From contig JAQGJU010000084.1 in NCBI GenBank assembly GCA_028290465.1, forward strand, positions 1 through 39,011: 39,011 nt of DNA. Reading direction: 5' to 3'. The notes under the pieces are model-generated. The model was not told where the DNA came from. It ran no database searches and saw only the letters and a program-made list of their open reading frames with translations. The number at the start of each line of letters is the position of its first letter. Position 1 is the stretch's first letter. Origin of the DNA: Xanthobacteraceae bacterium. GTDB taxonomy: Bacteria > Pseudomonadota > Alphaproteobacteria > Rhizobiales > Xanthobacteraceae. Positions 33,716 through 39,011 of this stretch are shown here, piece by piece. A program made the translations under genes and the position numbers.

Positions 33716-34408
33716 TCACTGCCGGAACGGGAAGTTGAAAGCAGCCAGCAGAGCACGCGCTTCGTCGTCGGTGCGCGCGGTCGTGCAAACCGTGATGTCC
33801 ATGCCCCAGACGTCGGCCGCCTTGTCGTAGTCGATTTCCGGGAAAATGATGTGTTCCTTGACGCCGAGCGTGTAGTTGCCACGCCCGTCGAAGCTCTTTG
33901 GGTTCAAACCGCGGAAATCACGCACGCGCGGCAGCGCGATGGTGATCAGCCGGTCGACGAACTCATACATGCGCGACTTGCGCAGCGTGACCTTGCAGCC
34001 GATCGCCTGGCCGTCGCGCAGCTTGAAGTTCGCGATCGACTTGCGCGACATCGTGATCACCGGCTTCTGGCCAGCAATCTGGCCGAGGTCGGTGGACGCC
34101 TGCTCGACCTTCTTACGGTCGTTGACGGCCTCGCCGATGCCCATATTGATCACGACCTTGGTGATCACGGGCACCTGCATCTTGTTCTTGTAGCCGAACT
34201 GCTCGATGAGCTGCGCGCGCACCGTCTCGTCGAACTGGGTGCGCAGGCGCGGCGTCACGCGCTCTTCGGGCGCGCGCGGCGTCGAAGGCTTGGCGACCGG
34301 CGCCGCCTTGGGAGCCCTCGCAACCTTTTCAACCTTGGCCTTGTCGGCCGGCTTAGCGGCGGACTTGGCCTTGTCGGCCTTGCCGCCCTTGTTTTTGGTA
34401 TCAGCCAT
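33716..34408 (-). CDS. rplE: 50S ribosomal protein L5 with basic N-terminal extension
   Basis: 230 residues, about 50 more than usual. The core starts near residue 51 ([16 protein letters not shown]) and shows [38 protein letters not shown] and the end [19 protein letters not shown]; it binds 5S rRNA and contacts the P-site tRNA. Residues 1-50 are an added Lys/Ala/Pro-rich segment ([20 protein letters not shown]) with alternating KA pairs. The start ATG lies inside the 3' end of rplX (eight-base overlap). No alternative start would remove the extension neatly, since the next ATG codons are inside the core. Confidence 0.95.
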   Translation of the reverse strand: MADTKNKGGKADKAKSAAKPADKAKVEKVARAPKAAPVAKPSTPRAPEERVTPRLRTQFDETVRAQLIEQFGYKNKMQVPVITKVVINMGIGEAVNDRKKVEQASTDLGQIAGQKPVITMSRKSIANFKLRDGQAIGCKVTLRKSRMYEFVDRLITIALPRVRDFRGLNPKSFDGRGNYTLGVKEHIIFPEIDYDKAADVWGMDITVCTTARTDDEARALLAAFNFPFRQ

Positions 34409-34727
34409 CGATCTCGACTCCCGAGCGCTTGGCAAAGCGCACCTTCTTGCGGTCGCGGCCTTCGCCGACGAACTTGAAGCCGACGCGGGTCGGCTTGCCG
34501 TCCTTCGGATCGGCGAGCGCCAGGTTGGACAGATGCACCGGCGCTTCCTTGGAAATGATGCCGCCTTCTTGAGCGCCGGACTGACGCTGATGACGCTTCA
34601 CCATGTTGACGCCACGCACCAGAGCGCGGGCTTCGGCCGGTCGCACTTCGACCACCTCGCCGCTGCGACCCTTGTCGCGCCCGGTGAGGATCAGCACTTT
34701 GTCACCCTTGCGGATCTTGGCTGCCAT
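34401..34727 (-). CDS. rplX: 50S ribosomal protein L24
   Basis: 108 residues. L24 begins large-subunit assembly on 23S rRNA. A KOW motif is seen in [20 protein letters not shown], then [10 protein letters not shown] and the end [12 protein letters not shown]. Its start shares one base with the rplN stop (TGATG), and its end overlaps rplE by eight bases. Confidence 0.97.
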   Translation of the reverse strand: MAAKIRKGDKVLILTGRDKGRSGEVVEVRPAEARALVRGVNMVKRHQRQSGAQEGGIISKEAPVHLSNLALADPKDGKPTRVGFKFVGEGRDRKKVRFAKRSGVEIDG

Positions 34728-35095
34728 CACAGCACCTCCGGCGCGAGGGAAATGATCTTCATGTGATTCTTGGCCCGCAATTCGCGCGGCACGGGCCCGA
34801 AGATACGGGTGCCGACCGGCTCCTTCTGGGCGTTGATCAGCACGGCGGCGTTGCGGTCGAAGCGGATGACCGAACCGTCGGCGCGCTTGATGTCCTTGCG
34901 GACCCGCACCACTACGGCCTTCATCACTTCGCCCTTCTTGACGCGGCCGCGCGGAATGGCCTCCTTCACCGACACCACAATGATGTCGCCGATGGTGGCG
35001 TATTTCCGCTTGGACCCGCCAAGCACCTTGATGCACATCACGCGACGGGCGCCGGAATTATCCGCGACGTCGAGATTGGTCTGCATCTGAATCAT
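34727..35095 (-). CDS. rplN: 50S ribosomal protein L14
   Basis: 122 residues, the invariant length. L14 lies at the subunit interface and forms bridges with 16S r[23 protein letters not shown] at the start and [20 protein letters not shown] at the end are diagnostic. Thirty-seven bases after rpsQ, the junction where E. coli separates its S10 and spc operons; no promoter is obvious here. Confidence 0.98.
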   Translation of the reverse strand: MIQMQTNLDVADNSGARRVMCIKVLGGSKRKYATIGDIIVVSVKEAIPRGRVKKGEVMKAVVVRVRKDIKRADGSVIRFDRNAAVLINAQKEPVGTRIFGPVPRELRAKNHMKIISLAPEVL

Positions 35096-35132
35096 GATGC
35101 TACCCTAATCGTTTGAGTTCCTGCGCGCACGA

Positions 35133-35384
35133 TTACTCGACCCGCTTCTTCTTCTGGCCTTCGATCACTTCCCAATTTTTGAGCTTGGAGATCGGACGCC
35201 GTTCCTCGATCCAGACCATGTCGCCGACGGCGTATTCATTGGTCTCGTCGTGGGCATGATACTTCTTCGACCGTCGAACCGTCTTTTTAAGGACCGGATG
35301 GGTAAAGCGACGCTCAACCCGAACGACAACCGTCTTGTCTTGCTTGTCGCTTACAACGACGCCCTGCAGAGTGCGCTTTGGCAT
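35133..35384 (-). CDS. rpsQ: 30S ribosomal protein S17
   Basis: 83 residues. A primary 16S-binding protein. [40 protein letters not shown] and [17 protein letters not shown] mark it. It ends with KKKRVE. Seven bases after rpmC. Confidence 0.97.
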   Translation of the reverse strand: MPKRTLQGVVVSDKQDKTVVVRVERRFTHPVLKKTVRRSKKYHAHDETNEYAVGDMVWIEERRPISKLKNWEVIEGQKKKRVE

Positions 35385-35391
35385 CTTGTCC

Positions 35392-35598
35392 TCACTTCGA
35401 CTTCGGTTGCGCGGCGCGTTTCTGCGCTGCGATTGTCTTCAATCGCGCGATGTCGCGTCGCACTTCGCGCACGCGCGAAGAATTCTCGAGCTGACCGGTC
35501 GCCCGCTGGAAGCGCAGATTGAACTGCTCCTTCTTCAGCTTGAGGACCTCGTCGTCGATCTGGTCGACGCTCATCGCCCTGCCGTCGGCTGGCTTCAT
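35392..35598 (-). CDS. rpmC: 50S ribosomal protein L29
   Basis: 68 residues. L29 sits at the tunnel exit and forms part of the docking site for SRP and trigger factor. [20 protein letters not shown], the [15 protein letters not shown] block and [11 protein letters not shown] are typical. The start ATG is placed by homology, eight bases after the rplP stop. Confidence 0.96.
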   Translation of the reverse strand: MKPADGRAMSVDQIDDEVLKLKKEQFNLRFQRATGQLENSSRVREVRRDIARLKTIAAQKRAAQPKSK

Positions 35599-35606
35599 GA
35601 TATCCT

Positions 35607-36020
35607 CTACTCGGCAATGCGCGCGATGAAGCGCGTCTTGATAGGCAATTTGGCGGCGGCGAGTGCCAGCGCTTCGCGCGCAACTTGCACGGCGACACCA
35701 TCGATTTCGAACAGGATGCGGCCCGGCTTGACCCGGCACACCCAGAGCTCCGGCGTACCCTTGCCTTTACCCATGCGTACTTCGATCGGCTTCTTCGACA
35801 CCGGAACGTCCGGGAACACCCGGATCCACACCCGGCCGGAACGCTTCATGTGGCGCGTCAGCGCGCGGCGAGCAGCCTCGATCTGGCGCGCGGAGACCCG
35901 TTCCGGCTCCAGGGCCTTGAGACCAAACTGACCGAAGTCGAGATTGGTCCCAGCCTTAGAGGTGCCGTGAATGCGGCCCTTATGCGCCTTGCGAAACTTC
36001 GTGCGTGCCGGTTGCAGCAT
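35607..36020 (-). CDS. rplP: 50S ribosomal protein L16
   Basis: 137 residues, normal. L16 helps shape the A-site and peptidyl-transferase centre. [39 protein letters not shown] and [18 protein letters not shown] identify it. Twenty-two bases after rpsC. Confidence 0.98.
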   Translation of the reverse strand: MLQPARTKFRKAHKGRIHGTSKAGTNLDFGQFGLKALEPERVSARQIEAARRALTRHMKRSGRVWIRVFPDVPVSKKPIEVRMGKGKGTPELWVCRVKPGRILFEIDGVAVQVAREALALAAAKLPIKTRFIARIAE

Positions 36021-36042
36021 GGCTGACGCCCTTTACCTTGAC

Positions 36043-36741
36043 TTACTGGCCGTCGCGACGCGGGCGACCCGCTTCGGATTCGGCCATCTTCTTGTCCTGC
36101 GCCATCGGGTCGTGTTCCATGATCTCGCCCTTGAAGATCCAGACCTTCACGCCGCAGGTGCCGTAGGTGGTGAACGCGGTGGCGACGCCGTAGTCGACAT
36201 CCGCGCGAAGCGTATGCAGCGGCACGCGACCTTCGCGGTACCACTCCATGCGCGCGATTTCCGCGCCGCCAAGACGTCCGGAGCAGTTGATCCGGATGCC
36301 TTCGGCGCCGAGCCGCATCGCCGACTGCACCGCGCGCTTCATGGCGCGGCGGAACGCGACGCGGCGCTCAAGCTGCTGCGCGATCGATTCCGACACCAGC
36401 TGCGCGTCGAGCTCCGGCTTGCGGATTTCGACGATGTTGATCGCAACATCGGAGTCGGTCAGATCGGCAACGGTCTTGCGCAGCTTCTCGATGTCGGCGC
36501 CCTTCTTGCCGATCACCACGCCCGGCCGGGCCGAGTGGATGGTGATGCGGCACTTCTTGTGCGGCCGCTCGATGATGATCTTGGCAACCGCCGCCTGCTT
36601 GAGCGCCTTCATCAGCGCAGCGCGGATCGCCATGTCTTCATGCAGCAGCTTGCCGTATTCGTTCTTGCCTGCATACCAACGCGAATCCCAGGTTCGGTTG
36701 ATACCAAGCCGCAAGCCGATCGGATTGACCTTCTGACCCAT
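36043..36741 (-). CDS. rpsC: 30S ribosomal protein S3
   Basis: 232 residues. S3 forms the mRNA entry site with S4 and S5. [20 protein letters not shown] starts it; a KH domain with [16 protein letters not shown] follows near 60-80, and [20 protein letters not shown] near 160-180. The C-terminal tail is charged ([16 protein letters not shown]). Ten bases after rplV. Confidence 0.98.
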   Translation of the reverse strand: MGQKVNPIGLRLGINRTWDSRWYAGKNEYGKLLHEDMAIRAALMKALKQAAVAKIIIERPHKKCRITIHSARPGVVIGKKGADIEKLRKTVADLTDSDVAINIVEIRKPELDAQLVSESIAQQLERRVAFRRAMKRAVQSAMRLGAEGIRINCSGRLGGAEIARMEWYREGRVPLHTLRADVDYGVATAFTTYGTCGVKVWIFKGEIMEHDPMAQDKKMAESEAGRPRRDGQ

Positions 36742-36751
36742 GGTCTTGTCC

Positions 36752-37132
36752 TTAAGCCTGCGCCTCGACCTGACGCACCACGATGGTCAGGTTCGAAAAC
36801 GGTTTGAAAATGCGTCCGACACGGCCACGGCCGCGCGGGGTGGAGCGCTTGATCACCAGCGCCTTGCCGACATGCGCCTCGGAGACGATCAGATCGTCGA
36901 CGTCGAGGTCGTGATTGTTCTCGGCGTTAGCGATCGCCGATTCCAAGCACTTGCGCACATCCTTGGCGATTCGCTTACGTGAAAACTCCAGATCGGCGAG
37001 CGCGCTCGCGACCTTCTTGCCGCGGATCAAGCCCGCGAGCAGGTTGAGTTTTTGCGGGCTGACCCGGAGCATCCGGGACACCGCCTTAGCCTCGCTTTCC
37101 GAGAGGCTGCGCTCGCGCGCTTTCTTGCTCAT
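36752..37132 (-). CDS. rplV: 50S ribosomal protein L22
   Basis: 126 residues. L22 lines the exit tunnel with its beta hairpin and binds all 23S domains. [40 protein letters not shown] and [14 protein letters not shown] (hairpin region) identify it. The start is the ATG at 37132, 19 bases after rpsS; longer frames overlap rpsS and are false. Confidence 0.96.
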   Translation of the reverse strand: MSKKARERSLSESEAKAVSRMLRVSPQKLNLLAGLIRGKKVASALADLEFSRKRIAKDVRKCLESAIANAENNHDLDVDDLIVSEAHVGKALVIKRSTPRGRGRVGRIFKPFSNLTIVVRQVEAQA

Positions 37133-37151
37133 CGCTTTAGCCTCAATTGCT

Positions 37152-37430
37152 CTAACTGCGCTTCGTCTTGCGGTCAGAAGTGTGGCCGTAGAACGTGCGG
37201 GTCGGCGCGAACTCGCCGAATTTGTGACCAACCATCTCCTCGGCGACATTCACCGGGATATGTTTCTGGCCGTTGTAGACACCGAAAGTGAGCCCGACGA
37301 ACTGCGGCAGAATCGTAGAGCGCCGGCTCCAGATCTTGATCACTTCGTGGCGACCCGACGAGCGCGAGGTCTCTGCCTTCTTCAGCAGATAGCCGTCGAC
37401 AAACGGGCCTTTCCAGACAGATCGCGACAT
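37152..37430 (-). CDS. rpsS: 30S ribosomal protein S19
   Basis: 92 residues, the normal length. S19 is a head protein that contacts S13 and the A-site finger. It starts [20 protein letters not shown], with [19 protein letters not shown] and [16 protein letters not shown] following. Eleven bases after rplB. Confidence 0.98.
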   Translation of the reverse strand: MSRSVWKGPFVDGYLLKKAETSRSSGRHEVIKIWSRRSTILPQFVGLTFGVYNGQKHIPVNVAEEMVGHKFGEFAPTRTFYGHTSDRKTKRS

Positions 37431-37441
37431 GATCCCTGTTC

Positions 37442-38281
37442 CTACTTCTTCTTTTTCCGCGCGTGGCGGCTGGAGACGATGAACTTGGTCGTCGCCTTGT
37501 TACTGCGGGTCTTCTTGCCTTTGGTCGGGAAACCCCAGGGCGTAACCGGATGACGGCCACCCGAGCTGCGGCCTTCGCCGCCGCCGTGCGGATGATCGAC
37601 CGGGTTCATGGTGACGCCGCGATTGTGCGGGCGGAAACCCAACCAACGCTGACGACCGGCCTTGCCGATCGTCGTATTCATCTGGTCCGGATTGGACACC
37701 GCGCCGACCGTCGCCATGCAGCGGCCATGCACCAGGCGCTGTTCGGCCGAGTTGAGACGCAGGATGACGTAATCCTGATCGCGACCGACGATCTGCGCGT
37801 AAGTGCCGGCCGAACGTGCGATCTGGCCGCCCTTGCCGATCTTCAGCTCGACATTGTGCACGATGGTGCCGATCGGAATGGCGCCGAGCGGCATCGCGTT
37901 GCCCGGCTTCACGTCGACATGCTCGCCGGCCACAACCATATCGCCGGCCGCCAAACGCTGCGGCGCCAGGATATAGGACAGCTCACCATCATCGTACTTG
38001 ATCAGCGCGATGAAGGCGGTCCGGTTCGGATCGTATTCAATGCGCTCGACCTTGGCGATCATGTCGAACTTGCGACGCTTGAAGTCGATCTGACGATAGG
38101 TCTGCTTGTGTCCACCGCCGCGGAACCGCACCGTGGTGCGGCCGGTATTGTTGCGGCCGCCGAATGAATGCTTGCCCTCGGTCAGGCTCTTGACCGGCGC
38201 GCCCTTGTACAGGCTCGACCGATCGATGATGACCAGCTGACGCTGGCTCGGCGTGGTCGGATTGAAGGTTTTAAGTGCCAT
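37442..38281 (-). CDS. rplB: 50S ribosomal protein L2
   Basis: 279 residues, typical. L2 is needed for subunit joining and peptidyl transfer. [20 protein letters not shown] starts it; [19 protein letters not shown] and the invariant loop [20 protein letters not shown] (with the conserved His) are present, and it ends in a Lys-rich tail. Thirteen bases after rplW. Confidence 0.98.
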   Translation of the reverse strand: MALKTFNPTTPSQRQLVIIDRSSLYKGAPVKSLTEGKHSFGGRNNTGRTTVRFRGGGHKQTYRQIDFKRRKFDMIAKVERIEYDPNRTAFIALIKYDDGELSYILAPQRLAAGDMVVAGEHVDVKPGNAMPLGAIPIGTIVHNVELKIGKGGQIARSAGTYAQIVGRDQDYVILRLNSAEQRLVHGRCMATVGAVSNPDQMNTTIGKAGRQRWLGFRPHNRGVTMNPVDHPHGGGEGRSSGGRHPVTPWGFPTKGKKTRSNKATTKFIVSSRHARKKKK

Positions 38282-38294
38282 CTCCCCTCTCCCC

Positions 38295-38594
38295 TTACAG
38301 GCCGGTGGTCACGTCGATCGAGTGACCTTCAACGAGGGTCACGATCGCGCGCTTGGTGTCGGACTGGATGCCGAGGCTGCCGCGGAAGGCTTTCATCTTA
38401 CCCTTGCGGGTGAGCGTGTTGACGCTCTTGACCTTCACATCGAACAGCTTCTCGACCGCATCCTTGATCTGCGGCTTGGTAGCGGTACGGGCGACCTTGA
38501 AGATCACCTGATTATGCTCGGACGCCGTGGTCGCCTTTTCGGTGACGATCGGAGCGACGAGCACGTCGTAATGGCGTGGATCGTTGCTGCTCAT
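38295..38594 (-). CDS. rplW: 50S ribosomal protein L23
   Basis: 99 residues. L23 is the main docking site for trigger factor and SRP at the tunnel exit. [20 protein letters not shown] and [20 protein letters not shown] are diagnostic. Its start overlaps the rplD stop by four bases (ATGA). Confidence 0.97.
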   Translation of the reverse strand: MSSNDPRHYDVLVAPIVTEKATTASEHNQVIFKVARTATKPQIKDAVEKLFDVKVKSVNTLTRKGKMKAFRGSLGIQSDTKRAIVTLVEGHSIDVTTGL

Positions 38595-39011
38595 TTGAAG
38601 CGCGCCTCCAATGCGTCGAGGCCTGCCTTGGTCAGCACAAGCGTGTGCCGGCGCAGGATGTCGTAGACGTTGATGCCCTGGATCGGCAGCACGTCGATGT
38701 TCTTGATGTTGCGAGCCGCCATCGCGAAGTTCAGGTCGATCTCGGCGCCGTCAATGATCAGCGCGTTGGCCAGGCCCAACTTATCGAAGCTCGACTGCAG
38801 CGCCTTGGTCTTGGCGTCCTTCACGCTCGCGGTATCGAGCAGGAGGATGGCGCCGTCCTTGGCCTTGGCCGAGAGCGCGTGGCGCAGCGCCAGGGCGCGC
38901 ACCGTCTTCGGCAGATCATGCGCATGGCTGCGCACCACCGGACCGAACGAACGGCCACCGCCGCGGAACAGATTGACGCGCGCGGAGCCGTGACGGGCGC
39001 CGCCGGTGCCC
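38591..39011 (-). CDS. rplD: 50S ribosomal protein L4, partial (5' end beyond the window)
   Basis: The last about 140 codons of L4 are present, entering at the right edge with [19 protein letters not shown] (the conserved extended loop) and continuing [20 protein letters not shown] to the end [16 protein letters not shown]4 lines the exit tunnel; in E. coli it also represses the S10 operon. The reading is open to the window edge, so the true start lies outside; the GTG at 38938 is internal. Confidence 0.96.
   Translation of the reverse strand, partial: GTGGARHGSARVNLFRGGGRSFGPVVRSHAHDLPKTVRALALRHALSAKAKDGAILLLDTASVKDAKTKALQSSFDKLGLANALIIDGAEIDLNFAMAARNIKNIDVLPIQGINVYDILRRHTLVLTKAGLDALEARFK

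Noticed and set aside
1-39011. tRNA or rRNA genes
   Set aside because: I saw no cloverleaf with a TTCAAATC-type arm and no rRNA-like stretch in the gaps between genes.

Overview
This window is a high-GC chromosomal segment from an alphaproteobacterium, most likely a Bradyrhizobium/Rhodopseudomonas relative (Hyphomicrobiales). Three things point there: the alphaproteobacterial order of the ribosomal genes, the short-LID adenylate kinase, and three kinds of intergenic palindrome common in that group (REP-like repeats starting GTAGCCCGGATTGAG, GTCATGGCCGGGC palindromes, and RIME-like repeats starting TAGAGC). I see no rRNA, tRNA, transposase, integrase or CRISPR array.

Positions 1-12,100 hold mixed accessory and housekeeping genes: a small membrane protein, an exported metallo-beta-lactamase-fold hydrolase, an exported FKBP isomerase, an unknown membrane protein, the acyl-CoA carboxylase beta subunit (pccB), a TPR protein with a glycosyltransferase-like C-terminus, an exported caspase-like protein with two LprI-type domains, an orphan FliK-like/FlhB-like pair, a Tat-exported class D beta-lactamase, and the F1-ATPase assembly chaperone ATP12. 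Palindromic repeats fill most gaps between convergent genes.

Positions 12,340-17,687 encode a 2-oxoacid oxidoreductase in three parts: an NAD(P)H/FAD/Fe-S protein (korC-like), a fused gamma-alpha subunit (korA-like) and a thiamine-diphosphate beta subunit (korB-like). The last two genes are separated by a small exported protein gene on the other strand and an AT-rich stretch with a perfect inverted repeat. The set should couple 2-oxoacid oxidation to pyridine-nucleotide or ferredoxin reduction.

Positions 17,746-24,256 (minus strand) carry a small exported protein, an RluC/D-type pseudouridine synthase with a 315-residue repetitive basic extension, a small exported protein, rarA, a DegP-like protease and a diheme cytochrome c.

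Positions 24,388-39,011 (minus strand) are the S10-spc-alpha ribosomal cluster, from a partial rplD to rplQ, closed by a strong intrinsic terminator. It is canonical except for three features. A second, intact secY paralogue lies between secY and adk, joined to both by 4-bp start/stop overlaps. Adenylate kinase carries a 129-residue Lys/Ala-rich histone-H1-like tail. L5 has a roughly 50-residue basic N-terminal extension. The extra SecY is the strongest candidate for something undescribed: by motif alignment it has Glu where SecY has the Arg needed for SecA-driven translocation, a changed pore segment and no normal C-terminal tail, so it looks like a specialised, possibly non-translocating, partner of the main SecY.
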